From: Allobosea sp. CS1GBMeth4
Lineage (GTDB): Bacteria; Pseudomonadota; Alphaproteobacteria; Rhizobiales; Beijerinckiaceae
DNA: 64,000 nt
Reading direction: 5' to 3'
Assembly: GCF_900185715.1 (NCBI RefSeq)
Contig: NZ_FYAS01000043.1
Span: forward strand, 62,001 to 126,000
Part shown: positions 27,662-37,200 of the stretch, one piece after another
Layout of the letters: the number at the start of each line of letters is the position of its first letter
Numbering within the stretch: position 1 is the first letter of the stretch
Notes under the pieces: generated by a model
What the model saw: only the letters and a program-made list of their open reading frames with translations
The model's database searches: none
Told to the model about the DNA's origin: nothing
Made by a program: the position numbers and the translations under genes

Positions 27662-27772
27662 AGCATGCTGCGAAAAAGTGGCAACGGCTTTTCGCACCAA
27701 GCATGCTCTAAACGATTGGAATTGATCACGTTATCTGCATTTGGACGATCCCGTCCGAGTGCAGCGTGATCT
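27661..27772. repeat. Intergenic palindrome, GAGCATG...GCTCTA family
   Basis: The left part is a hairpin: GAGCATGCT, CGAAAAA, then TTTTCGC and AGCATGCTC (27661-27708). The right part, ATTGGAATTGATCACG then GTTATCTGCATTTGGACGAT, CCGTCC, resembles the right part of the element near 46100 (TTGGAAGCGCACAGC, TTATCCGCAGTTTGACAATT, CCGTCC). Elements of this shape are widespread in Hyphomicrobiales intergenic DNA. Confidence 0.7.
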
Positions 27773-27784
27773 AGGAGCGAGCGC

Positions 27785-29194
27785 ATGGAACGGCTGCAGA
27801 CCGGCTCGGTCATCGACGGCTTCACGCTCGGCGAGCGGCTGAAGGCCGGCGGCATGGCGATGCTCTGGCACGCCAGCCATCCCGATCACCCCGGCCCGCT
27901 GGTGCTGAAGATTCCGGTGCTCGACCCCGGCGCCGACGTCTCGGCCATCATCGGCTACGAGACCGAGGTGCTGATCCACAAGCGCCTGTCGGGCCCGCAT
28001 GTGCCGCGCTTCGTCGCGGCGGGCGATCTCGCCGCCATCCCCTACATCGCCATGGGCCTCGTCGCCGGCGAGAGCCTGGCCGAGCGGATCAGGCAGGCGC
28101 CCCTGCCCGTCCCGGACGTCCAGCGCATCGGCATCGCGATCGCTGTGGCGCTGGCCGACCTGCACCGGCAGAACGTCGTCCATCTCGATCTCAAGCCGGA
28201 GAACGTGATCCTCGCCGGGGAGCGCGCGGTGCTGCTCGATTTCGGCCTCGCCCGCCATGCCGAGCTGCCGGACCTGCTCGGCGAGGAGAGTTCCGAGCCG
28301 ATGGGGACGTCGGCCTATATCGCGCCCGAGCAGGTGCTGGGCGAGCGCTCGGACCCGGCGAGCGACCTGTTCGCGCTCGGTTGCCTGCTCTACCAGATGG
28401 CGACGGGCGAGGAACCGTTCGGCCGGCCGAAGACCGTGCCCGGCATGAAGCGGCGGCTCTACCACGCGCCCCGGCCCCTGCGCGCCGCCAATCCGCAGGC
28501 GCCCACCTGGCTCGAGGAGATCGTCGGGCGCTGCCTCGAGGTCGACCGCGGCCGGCGCTATGCCGACGCGACCAGGCTCGCCTTCGACCTGCGCCATCCC
28601 GAGCAGGTGGCGCTCGCGCGCAAGCGCCGGAGCACGCCGGAGCGCGGCCTGGGCAGGCGGCTGGTCGACCTGTTCCAGAAGCGCGAGGAGGCGCAGGTCA
28701 CCGGCACGCCGACGGTGGCGCGGCGCAAGGCCGGGCCGTCGATGGTGCTGACGGCGGTCGATCTGTCCGAAGGCGCGGACGCGCTCGCCGCGGCGATCCT
28801 CGCCGAGACCGGCCGGCTGCTGGCCGCCCGCCCGGATTCCTCCCTCGCCTGCCTGACCGTGCTCAGGACCGAGATCATCGGCGAGACCAGGACCGTCGAT
28901 GCCGAGGGGCGCTCGCTCTATATCGGCCGGCTGGTCGCGCTGAAGGACTGGGCGCGGCCGCTGCATCTGCCGGAGGACCGGGTCAGCTACCATGTCATCG
29001 AGGCGGTCAGCGCCGCCGAGGCGATCCTGCGCTATGCCGAGCACAACGACATCGACCATATCGTGCTCGGCGCCCGCTCCTCCTCGACGCTGCGCCGCCA
29101 TCTCGGCAGCGTCTCGACCAAGGTCGTCGCCGAGGCGCATTGCTCGGTCTCGGTCGTCCGGGTGAAGGGCGGGGCGGAGGAGCGAGACAGATGA
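27785..29194 (+). CDS. Serine/threonine protein kinase fused to a universal stress protein domain
   Basis: A 469-residue protein with two domains. Residues 1-275 are a Hanks-type kinase: glycine loop GERLKAGGMAML (16-27), lysine K42 in LVLKIP, catalytic loop HLDLKPEN at 133-140 (Asp135, Lys137, Asn140), DFG at 152-154, and APEQ. The catalytic loop reads HLD instead of HRD, so it lacks the activation-segment arginine. Residues about 320-465 are a UspA-like domain (MVLTAVDLSEGADALAAAIL, IDHIVLGARSSSTLRRHLGS, CSVSVVRV). No transmembrane segment is evident. A stress-signalling role is inferred. The stop overlaps the next gene by four bases (ATGA). Confidence 0.9.
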   Translation: MERLQTGSVIDGFTLGERLKAGGMAMLWHASHPDHPGPLVLKIPVLDPGADVSAIIGYETEVLIHKRLSGPHVPRFVAAGDLAAIPYIAMGLVAGESLAERIRQAPLPVPDVQRIGIAIAVALADLHRQNVVHLDLKPENVILAGERAVLLDFGLARHAELPDLLGEESSEPMGTSAYIAPEQVLGERSDPASDLFALGCLLYQMATGEEPFGRPKTVPGMKRRLYHAPRPLRAANPQAPTWLEEIVGRCLEVDRGRRYADATRLAFDLRHPEQVALARKRRSTPERGLGRRLVDLFQKREEAQVTGTPTVARRKAGPSMVLTAVDLSEGADALAAAILAETGRLLAARPDSSLACLTVLRTEIIGETRTVDAEGRSLYIGRLVALKDWARPLHLPEDRVSYHVIEAVSAAEAILRYAEHNDIDHIVLGARSSSTLRRHLGSVSTKVVAEAHCSVSVVRVKGGAEERDR

Positions 29195-29388
29195 CGAAAG
29201 CCAAGACCGACCCCGGCGAAGCGATGAGAGCCGCCGCATGTGACCGGATCATGGAAAAACGGCTTCGGAAGAAAGTCCTCCCGATCTGCGACGCGATCGC
29301 CTCTGGACAAGGCAACGCCGTGCCGGCCGATGAGGCCTGGGCGATGATCGTGGCTCACATGCGTCGCGCTGAGCCCCGCAGCGGGTGA
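29191..29388 (+). CDS. Small protein translationally coupled to the kinase-Usp gene
   Basis: A 65-residue protein beginning MTKAKTDPGEAMRAAACDRI, with a basic stretch (EKRLRKKVLPICDAI) and an ending DEAWAMIVAHMRRAEPRSG. Its ATG overlaps the kinase stop as ATGA, so the two are probably translated together. No family is recognised and no signal peptide or membrane helix is seen. It could be a kinase substrate or regulator; that is inference from position only. Confidence 0.6.
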   Translation: MTKAKTDPGEAMRAAACDRIMEKRLRKKVLPICDAIASGQGNAVPADEAWAMIVAHMRRAEPRSG

Positions 29389-29390
29389 GC

Positions 29391-29518
29391 CCTCCCCCGC
29401 GTGCGGTGGGGAGGGCTGGGGGGGCAGTGCCGCTCGGCGCTTCGCTGGAAAAAGGCGCGAGCCCTGCTTTCCGACCCCCCATCCCTAACCCTTCCCCACC
29501 GCAAGCGGGGGCAAGGGA
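29391..29518. repeat. Inverted repeat of the CCTCCCC type
   Basis: Left arm CCTCCCCCGCGTGCGG then TGGGGAGGGCTGGGGGG (29391-29424); right arm CCCCCCATCCCTAACCC then TTCCCCACCGCAAGCGGGGG (29474-29510). The arms are inverted, and each can also form its own hairpin. It occupies the gap between the 65-residue protein gene and the phosphotransferase gene. The same element type is at 30701-30850; half copies are near 18555 and 42503. Confidence 0.75.
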
Positions 29519-29589
29519 AAGAGCCCGGCCGTCATGCGATTGCCCGCCATGCCGCAGCCGCGTTGACCTGCCCGCCCTCGCCTCCGAAT

Positions 29590-30639
29590 ATGCCGGCCAT
29601 GCCGGCCGCCGCCTCCGCCCCGCCCGAATTCGATGTCGCCCGGCTGGACGCCTTCCTGCGCTCGGCCCTGCCCGGCCGCGCCGCGGGCCGCATGGCGATC
29701 GAGCGCATCGGCGGCGGCCAGTCGAACCCGACCTTCTTCGTCTCCTATGCGGAGGCCGGCACGCGGCTGGTGCTGCGCAAGAAGCCGCCGGGGCCGCTGT
29801 TGCCCTCGGCCCATGCGGTCGAGCGCGAATACCGCATCCTGAAGGCGCTCGCCGGCTCGGCCGTGCCGGTGCCGCCGGTGCTGCTGCTGCACGAGGCGGA
29901 CGACGTCGTCGGCACGCCCTTCTACCTGATGGAGCGGCTGGAGGGCCGCGTCTTCCACGACACCGCCCTGCCCGGCGTGACGCCGCAGGACCGGCGGGCG
30001 ATGTACTTCGCCATGGCCGAGGCGCTGGCCGCCCTGCACGGCTTCGACTGGCAGGGCGCCGGCCTGTCCGATTTCGGCAGGCCCGGCAATTACTATGCCC
30101 GCCAGCTGGCGCGCTGGGGCCGGCAATGGCGCGAGACCAGGACGCGCGAGATCCCGGCGATCGACCGGCTGATCGACTGGCTCGGCGCCCATCTCGACGA
30201 GACGCCGGACACCACCATCGTCCACGGCGATTTCCGGCTGGGCAACCTGATGTTCGCGCCGGGCGAGCCGAAGATCGTCGCCGTGCTCGACTGGGAGCTG
30301 TCGACGCTCGGCCATCCGCTCTCCGACGCCGCCTTCTCCTGCCTGCCCTGGCATTCGACGCCGGCGATGTATGCCGGCATCGTCGGGCTCGACCGCGAAG
30401 CGCTCGGCATCCCCTCGCAGGAGGAGTACATCGCCCGCTATTGCGCCGCCGCAGGCCGGGCCGAGGGCCCCGGCCGCTTCCACCTCGCTTTCTCGCTGTT
30501 CCGCTTTTCCGTCATCCTCGACGGCATCGCGGCGCGGGCGAAGGCCGGGAACGCGGCGGCGGAGAATGCGGTGGCGGTCGGCGCGATGGCGGAGAGTTTT
30601 GCGCAGCGGGCGGAAGCGCTGGTCGAGGCGTCACAGTGA
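29590..30639 (+). CDS. Phosphotransferase family protein (LvaA / ACAD10-11 kinase-like)
   Basis: A 349-residue APH-fold kinase. It has IERIGGGQSNPTFFVSY (nucleotide loop, about residue 37), LVLRKKPPGPLLPSAHAVER (ATP lysine), the catalytic IVHGDFRLGNLMF (about residue 213) and VLDWELSTLGHPLSD (metal Asp). This subfamily, with GGGxSNPT and HGDxRxGN, is the N-terminal kinase domain of human ACAD10/ACAD11 and LvaA of Pseudomonas, which phosphorylate 4-hydroxyacyl-CoAs. An acyl-CoA dehydrogenase gene follows after a repeat. The ATG at 29590 (MPAMPAAASAPPEFDVARLD) is chosen; upstream is repeat DNA. True aminoglycoside resistance is unlikely. Confidence 0.88.
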   Translation: MPAMPAAASAPPEFDVARLDAFLRSALPGRAAGRMAIERIGGGQSNPTFFVSYAEAGTRLVLRKKPPGPLLPSAHAVEREYRILKALAGSAVPVPPVLLLHEADDVVGTPFYLMERLEGRVFHDTALPGVTPQDRRAMYFAMAEALAALHGFDWQGAGLSDFGRPGNYYARQLARWGRQWRETRTREIPAIDRLIDWLGAHLDETPDTTIVHGDFRLGNLMFAPGEPKIVAVLDWELSTLGHPLSDAAFSCLPWHSTPAMYAGIVGLDREALGIPSQEEYIARYCAAAGRAEGPGRFHLAFSLFRFSVILDGIAARAKAGNAAAENAVAVGAMAESFAQRAEALVEASQ

Positions 30640-30700
30640 AGGGCGCTGGGAACCGTTCTCCCATGTGGATTTCTCTGCGAAGCGCCGGTCGCCTTAGCTC

Positions 30701-30850
30701 CTCCCTTCCCCCTTGTGGGGAAGGGTATGGGGATGGGGGGCGAACGACTGGGTGCACGGCGGCTCGTAGAAACGGATCGGTTCACGTCCTGGCGAATTCG
30801 CCCCGACTTTGCGCCCCCCACCCCTGCCCCTCCCCACAAGGGGGAGGGGT
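30701..30850. repeat. Inverted repeat of the CCTCCCC type
   Basis: Left arm CTTCCCCCTTGTGGGGAAGG then GTATGGGGATGGGGGGC (30705-30741); right arm GCGCCCCCCACCCC then TGCCCCTCCCCACAAGGGGG and AGGGG (30811-30849). The arms are inverted copies with about 70 bases between them. It separates the phosphotransferase and the acyl-CoA dehydrogenase genes and could fold in their shared transcript. Confidence 0.8.
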
Positions 30851-30883
30851 TCCCCGACTGGCCTGGATCTGAGGAGAAGCACC

Positions 30884-32155
30884 ATGGATTTCGCCTATTC
30901 GGCCAGGGTCGAGGAACTGCGCACCAAGGTGCAGGCCTTCATGGACGCCCATGTGCAGCCGGCCGACGCGGCCTGGAAGCACGAGGTCGAGGCCGGGCGC
31001 TATCCCTCGGCGCTGATCGACGGGCTCAAGGCCAAAGCGAAGGCGGAAGGGCTCTGGAACCTCTTCCTGCCGGCGCTCAAGGCCGACGAGCCCGGCACGC
31101 GCCTGAGCAATCTCGAATACGCCCCGCTCGCCGAGATCATGGGCCGGATCTTCTGGTCCTCGGAGGTGTTCAATTGCAGCGCCCCCGACACCGGCAACAT
31201 GGAAATCCTGCACATGTTCGCGACGCCGGAGCAGCGCGAGCGCTGGCTGGACCCGCTGCTCAACGGCGAGATCCGCTCCTGCGTCGGCATCACCGAGCCG
31301 GGCGTCGCCTCCTCCGACCCGACCAACCTTCAGACCACCATCAGCCGCGACGGCGACCATTACGTCGTCAACGGCCGCAAATGGTGGACGACCGGGGCGC
31401 TGCACCCGAAGGTGAAGTTCTGCATCGTCATGGGCCTGTCCGATCCGCGGCCCGAGGCCGACCCGCACAAGCGCCACAGCATGATCATCGTGCCGATGGA
31501 TTCACCCGGCCTGACGGTGATGCGCAACCTGCCGCTGCTGAACCATTATTCGATCGAGGGCCACACCGAGACCGACTTCAGCAATGTCCGCGTGCCGGCC
31601 GAAAACCTGCTCGGCGAGGAAGGCGCCGGCTTCGCGCTGGCGCAGGCGCGGCTCGGGCCGGGGCGCATCCATCATTGCATGCGCACGATCGGCCAATGCG
31701 AGGTCGCGCTCGAACTGATGGTCGAGCGCGCGCTGGAGCGCAAGGCCTTCGGCCGCAGCCTCTCCGACTACGCCAATGTCCAGGACTGGATCGCCGAGGG
31801 GCGCATGGAGATCGACCAGGCCCGCCTGCTCTGCCTGCGCGCCGCCTGGATGATGGACAGGCACGGCAACAAGGCCGCGCGCACCGAGGTCTCGGCGATC
31901 AAGGTCGTCGCGGCGCGCCTGCAGACCAGGATCGCCGACCGGGCGATGCAGGTCTTCGGCGCTAGCGGGCTCTCCAACGATACCCCCCTCGCCTTCATCT
32001 ACAGCTGGGGCCGGGCCCTGCGCTTCATCGACGGGCCGGACGAGGTGCACTTACGCACCGTGGCGCGGGCGGAGATCAGGAAGCGGCGGGAGAGTGGAAG
32101 GAGTGCGTTTGCGGAGCAGGGGGTGCGGAGGCCGTGGGTGAAGGGGCTGGGGTAG
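30884..32155 (+). CDS. Acyl-CoA dehydrogenase family protein (LvaC / ACAD11-like)
   Basis: A 423-residue flavoprotein dehydrogenase. Start ATG 30884 has GAGGAGAAG upstream. Family motifs are VGITEPGVASSDPTNLQTTI (FAD/substrate loop, about residue 140), RKWWTTGALHPKVKF, ALERKAFGRSLSDYANVQDW and the C-terminal IDGPDEVHLRTVARAEIRK. The KWW-T-GA segment and GPDEVH are typical of the ACAD10/11 subgroup. With the preceding phosphotransferase it probably handles 4-phospho-acyl-CoA intermediates of 4-hydroxyacid breakdown. The gene lies directly upstream of an A/T-richer gene. Confidence 0.92.
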   Translation: MDFAYSARVEELRTKVQAFMDAHVQPADAAWKHEVEAGRYPSALIDGLKAKAKAEGLWNLFLPALKADEPGTRLSNLEYAPLAEIMGRIFWSSEVFNCSAPDTGNMEILHMFATPEQRERWLDPLLNGEIRSCVGITEPGVASSDPTNLQTTISRDGDHYVVNGRKWWTTGALHPKVKFCIVMGLSDPRPEADPHKRHSMIIVPMDSPGLTVMRNLPLLNHYSIEGHTETDFSNVRVPAENLLGEEGAGFALAQARLGPGRIHHCMRTIGQCEVALELMVERALERKAFGRSLSDYANVQDWIAEGRMEIDQARLLCLRAAWMMDRHGNKAARTEVSAIKVVAARLQTRIADRAMQVFGASGLSNDTPLAFIYSWGRALRFIDGPDEVHLRTVARAEIRKRRESGRSAFAEQGVRRPWVKGLG

Positions 32156-32286
32156 GAGGTGGGGCTTTCAACTTCTCTTGGACAACGCATGTCCGCTCAA
32201 AGAGCGTGCGAACCTCTCCGCCTTTTCTAAACATGCTTAGGAGCACATAAAAGGTATCTCCAAAACAAGTTGGCGGGGCTGCAAAA

Positions 32287-34167
32287 GTGGATTCGGGTAC
32301 ACAAACGAGTGCGCAAACTTGGCCGCTTGGGGTCAAGGTCCGGCTACTAGGCAACACCGGAACCGAAGCGGTGTTTGACGTTCGGCCTGGTATTAACACG
32401 CTCGTCGGACCGAATGGCAGTGGCAAAACCCGCGCCTTGCGGGCGATCAAGACGGCGCTAGATGCCACCAACCGCATTGCGATTTATGGCCGCAAGACAC
32501 ACTTCCTTGCTGCCGGGCGCAGTAGTCCGCTTGAACATTACCGTGCCGCAGTTAACAGCCCCGGCGACTTCAACTCGCAAGAAGCGGCAGTTGGCCATAT
32601 CAGCTACCGCAGTCAATGGTGGCAAATTGAAAGTATTACGGGCGGTCTACTCGTGCTCGATAGCCGGGCTGATCTACGACTGAAGGTCGAAGCCCGATTG
32701 CAGCAGTTGTTCGATAGAAGTGTTCAACTCGGTTGGTCGCAAAATGGCCTTACCGTCCGAATTACACCGGTCTCCGGCGGAACGTCCTACGCGGCCAACC
32801 ACGAGGCGAGCGGAATTCTCCAACTCGTTGCGCTCCTCGCCGCCATTCACAACGAAGAAATCGGCGCACTATTGATCGACGAGCCGGAAATTTCGCTTCA
32901 TCCCCAGCATCAGGCATTTTTGCTTGAAGAGATAGAAAAAGTCGCAGGCGACCCTTCCGACCCGACCCGTAAACTCATTGTAATCGCAACACATTCGGCT
33001 TCATTGCTACCACTTCGAAAGATCAGCGAGCTACCTAGGATCGCGTTCTTCAACTCAGCCTATCAGGCACCGGCGCAAGTTCCTGCTGAAGCCGATATCC
33101 TAAAGCGAACTAAGCTGGCAGCGCTGGTGGCGCGGCTGAGCACGACGCATCGTATGGCAATGTTTGCCGAACGCGTGCTTCTAGTCGAAGGACCGAGCGA
33201 CGAAATCATTGTCACGCAACTCGCGCGTCATCTCAACCTGCGGCTACTGGCCCGGAATGCCCAAGTGCTTCCGGTTACAGGGAAAAATGAATTTTCTGAA
33301 GCGGCGAAGCTCTTCCGGTTGATGAACAAGCAAGTCGCGGTACTAGCAGATCTTGATGCACTTGCGGACGATAACAGTTTAGCATGTCATTTCAGTGATT
33401 TGCCGCAAGCCGCCGGAATAGCTGATCGGCTTGGCCGAACCAATCTTGCCGACTTGGATCACGATCTACGAAACGCTCTGACAAAATTCATGGCCGATCA
33501 TCAAGCGGCCGTTGATACCGCCGCACAGACCTACCCTGATTGGTCGAGCAATGATGCGATGGCGCTTAGCAAACGCAGGGTTACATTGGCACGCATATTA
33601 ACGAACCCAGAGAGTTTTAGTGCCGCGGCTGGAATCGAAGCCACTAGTCTACGCACGCGATTTGATGCGTTGCTCGATGCACTTTCTGAACTAGGGTGTT
33701 ACTTCCTGCGCCGCGGTGCGATCGAGAACTATTATCATTCGGCGGCAGCAGACCGCGGCAAACCTGAGCTTGCTGCTGAGGAGGCCGCCAGTTTCGAAGC
33801 GGTAAGCGCTGGAGATTTGAGACGAAACTACACTGATGTACTTATAGCGCTTGACCGAATCGCACCCAATCAGCGCGTCGACGAAGACCTGTTGCTTCGA
33901 CCTAAATTGGGGGCCGTTCTGACTGCGGCCTTTCTCGCCATGGATAACACGAGTTCGGACGATAAGCTCAACACGCTTGCCCGAACGACGATTGGTGCCG
34001 ATGCCGATGTATTCAAGCTTTCAAACAAGTCAAAGGATAGCTTACGGATCGAGGTCGATATCGCTTCACCGCTGTTCCAACGCCAAGCCTTTCCTTTTGA
34101 GATTGGCCACGACGACAATCCCATCGCCGTTGCTCAAAGCAAGCTACCCGGCATCGGAAAAGAATAG
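32287..34167 (+). CDS. OLD-family ATP-dependent endonuclease (AAA ATPase plus TOPRIM)
   Basis: A 626-residue protein. The ABC-type ATPase half has Walker A GPNGSGKT at 41-48, a signature-like SGILQL at 175-180, Walker B ALLIDEPE at 194-201 and the H-loop IATHSAS at about 233-239. A TOPRIM nuclease domain follows: RVLLVEGPSDE with E301, LADLDALADD with D355 and D357, and a final RRGAIENYY. This is the layout of the phage P2 OLD nuclease (class 1, stand-alone). The frame starts at GTG 32287; a stop at 32248 rules out more upstream. The gene is much richer in A/T than its neighbours (32 of 60 bases G or C at 33301-33360, against 42 of 60 at 30301-30360), so it was probably acquired. No partner gene is present. 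Confidence 0.9.
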   Translation: MDSGTQTSAQTWPLGVKVRLLGNTGTEAVFDVRPGINTLVGPNGSGKTRALRAIKTALDATNRIAIYGRKTHFLAAGRSSPLEHYRAAVNSPGDFNSQEAAVGHISYRSQWWQIESITGGLLVLDSRADLRLKVEARLQQLFDRSVQLGWSQNGLTVRITPVSGGTSYAANHEASGILQLVALLAAIHNEEIGALLIDEPEISLHPQHQAFLLEEIEKVAGDPSDPTRKLIVIATHSASLLPLRKISELPRIAFFNSAYQAPAQVPAEADILKRTKLAALVARLSTTHRMAMFAERVLLVEGPSDEIIVTQLARHLNLRLLARNAQVLPVTGKNEFSEAAKLFRLMNKQVAVLADLDALADDNSLACHFSDLPQAAGIADRLGRTNLADLDHDLRNALTKFMADHQAAVDTAAQTYPDWSSNDAMALSKRRVTLARILTNPESFSAAAGIEATSLRTRFDALLDALSELGCYFLRRGAIENYYHSAAADRGKPELAAEEAASFEAVSAGDLRRNYTDVLIALDRIAPNQRVDEDLLLRPKLGAVLTAAFLAMDNTSSDDKLNTLARTTIGADADVFKLSNKSKDSLRIEVDIASPLFQRQAFPFEIGHDDNPIAVAQSKLPGIGKE

Positions 34168-34286
34168 GAATGGTGCGCGATAGAGACCGAAACGACGACG
34201 ACCCGCCATGCACTCGGGCATGACAGGGCCGTCAACCAAGGCAGGTGCCGGCAGGATCGCGGCCGCCCGCCCCCGCCGGCCACACC

Positions 34287-37200
34287 CTAAGCCGCCTCCG
34301 CAACCTCCCCCTCCCCCTCCCCCTTCTCCTCCACCCCATGCTGCCGCAGCTTCCGGTTGCCCGAGAGCTTCCGCATCAGCACGTAGAACACCGGCGTCAG
34401 GAAGATGCCGAAGGCGGTGACGCCGATCATGCCGGCGAAGACCGCGATGCCCATGGCCTGGCGCATCTCGGCGCCCGCCCCGGTCGAGAGCACGAGCGGC
34501 ACCACGCCCATGACGAAGGCGAGCGAGGTCATCAGGATCGGCCGCAGGCGCAGGCGGCTGGCCTCGATCGCGGCCGCGACCGGCGTCCTGCCCTGAAATT
34601 CGAGCTCGCGCGCGAATTCGACGATCAGGATGGCGTTCTTGGCCGATAGTCCGACCAGGACGACGAGGCCGATCTGGGTGAAGACGTTGTTGTCGCCGCC
34701 GCTCCACCAGACGCCGGCCATCGCCGCGAGCAGGCCCATCGGGATGATCAGCAGGATCGCGACCGGCAGGGTCAGGCTCTCGTACTGCGCCGCCAGCACC
34801 AGGAAGACGAGCAGGATCGCGACCGGGAAGACGATGACGGCGGAGTTGCCGGCGAGGATCTCCTGATAGGTCAGCTCGGTCCATTCGAAGGCGAAGCCCT
34901 TGGGCAGGGTCTCGGCGGCGATGCGGGTGACGGCGTCCTGCGCCTGGCCCGAGGAGAAGCCCGGGGCCGGGCCGGCGTTGATGTCGGCGCTGAGGAAGCC
35001 GTTATAGCGCATCGCGCGCTCCGGGCCTGAATCGGTGCGCACATTGAGCACGGCCGAGAGCGGCACCATCTCGCCCGAGGTCGAGCGCACCTTGAGCTTG
35101 CCGATATCCTCCTGATAGGCGCGGAACGGCGCGTCGGCCTGGACGCGCACCGTGTAGGTGCGGCCGAACTTGTTGAAGTCGTTCACATAGGACGAGCCGA
35201 GATAGATCTGCAGCGTCTCGAAGACGTCGGTGACGGGCACGCCGAGCTGGCGCGCCTTGGTGCGGTCGATGTCGGCATAGAGCTGCGGCACGTTGACCTG
35301 GAAGCTCGAGAACATGCCGGCGAGCTCGGGCGCCGCAGCGGCCTTGGCCATGAAGGCCTTGGTCGCCTCGTCGAGCGCCTTGTAGCCGAGGCCGGCGCGG
35401 TCTTCGATCTGCAGCTTGAAGCCGCCGATGGTGCCGAGGCCCTGGACGGGCGGCGGCGGGAACATCGCGATGAACGCCTCCTTGATGCCGGCGAACTCCT
35501 TGTTGAGCTGCATGGCGATGGCGTTGCCCGAGAGCGAGGGGTCCTTGCGCTGGTCGAAGGGCTTCAGGCCGACGAAGACGATGCCGGCATTGGAGGAGTT
35601 GGTGAAGCCGTTGATCGACAGGCCCGGGAAGGAGATCGCGTTCTCGACGCCGGGATGCTTCAGGGCGATCTCGTCCATCCTGCGGATGACGTCCTCGGTG
35701 CGGTCGAGCGTCGCCGCGTCGGGGAGCTGGGCGAAGCCGACGAGGTACTGCTTGTCCTGGCCGGGCACGAAGCCCGACGGCACGGTGCGGAAGAGCACGC
35801 CGGTCAGCGCCACGAGGCCGAGATAGATCACGATCATCACGGTCTTGCGGCCGAGGATGCGGCTGACGCCGGCGCCATAGGCCTGCGAGGAGCGGTTGAA
35901 GAAGCGGTTGAAGCCGCGGAAGAACCAGCCGAGCAGGCGGTCCATGAAGCGGGTCAGCGCATCCTTGGGCGCGTCGTGGCCGCGCAGCAGCAGCGCCGCG
36001 AGCGCCGGCGACAAGGTCAGCGAGTTGACCGCCGAGATCACCGTCGAGATCGCGATGGTCAGCGCGAACTGGCGGTAGAACTGGCCGGTCAGGCCGCTGA
36101 TGAAGGCGAGCGGCACGAAGACGGCGACGAGGACGAGCGCGATCGCGATGATCGGGCCGGAGACCTCGCGCATCGCCTTGTAGGTCGCCTCGCGCGGCGA
36201 GAGCCCGTTCTCGATGTTGCGCTCGACATTCTCCACCACGACGATGGCGTCGTCGACGACGATGCCGATCGCCAGCACCAGGCCGAACAGCGAGAGCGCG
36301 TTGATCGAGAAGCCGAAGAGATACATCACCGCGAAGGTGCCGACGACCGAGATCGGCACGGCGACCAGCGGGATGATCGAGGCGCGCCAGGTCTGCAGGA
36401 AGACGATGACGACGAGCACGACCAGCGCGATCGCCTCCAACAGCGTGGTGACCACCGCCTTGATCGAGGCGCGGACGAACTGGGTGGTGTCGTAGACGAT
36501 CGAATAGTCGACGCCCTCCGGCATGTTCTGCTTGATCTCGCGCATCGTCTCCTGGACCCGGTCGGCGATGGCGATGGCGTTCGAGTTCGGCGCCTGGAAG
36601 ACCGGGACGGCGACGGCCGACTTGCCGTTGAGCAGCGAGCGCAGCGCGTAGTCGGCGGCGCCGAGCTCGATACGGGCGACATCCTTCAGCCTGACGACGG
36701 CGCCGCTCGGGGCGGTCTTGACGATGATCTCGCCGAACTCCTCCTCGCTGGCGAGGCGGCCCTGCGCGTTGACCGAGAGCTGCAGGTCGAGCCCCGGCCC
36801 GCTCGGCGAGGCGCCGATCACGCCGGCGGCGGCCTGGACGTTCTGGGCGCGGATCTCGCGGACGATGTCGGAGGGCGAGAGGCCGTGCTCGGCGGTCCTT
36901 TGCGGGTCGAGCCAGACGCGCATCGAATAGTCGCCCGAACCGAAGAGCTGGACCTGGCCGACGCCGTCGATGCGCGCCAGCCGGTCCTTGACGTTGAGGA
37001 CGGCGTAGTTGCGCAGATAGGTCATGTCGTAGCGGCCGTTCGGCGAGGTGATGTGCACCACCATCGTCAGGTCCGGCGAGCTCTTGATGGTGGTGACGCC
37101 GAGGCGGCGCACCTCCTCGGGCAGGCGGGGTTCCGCCTGGGAGACGCGGTTCTGGACCAGCTGCTGGGCCTTGTCAGGGTCGGTGCCGAGCTTGAAGGTG

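Noticed and set aside
29590..30639. Aminoglycoside resistance gene
   Set aside because: The motifs fit the ACAD10/11 kinase subgroup and the neighbour is an acyl-CoA dehydrogenase, so a metabolic kinase is more likely.
32287..34167. A complete Gabija, PARIS or retron-type defence system
   Set aside because: No UvrD-like GajB, second PARIS gene or reverse transcriptase adjoins the OLD gene; the neighbours are an acyl-CoA dehydrogenase and an RND pump.
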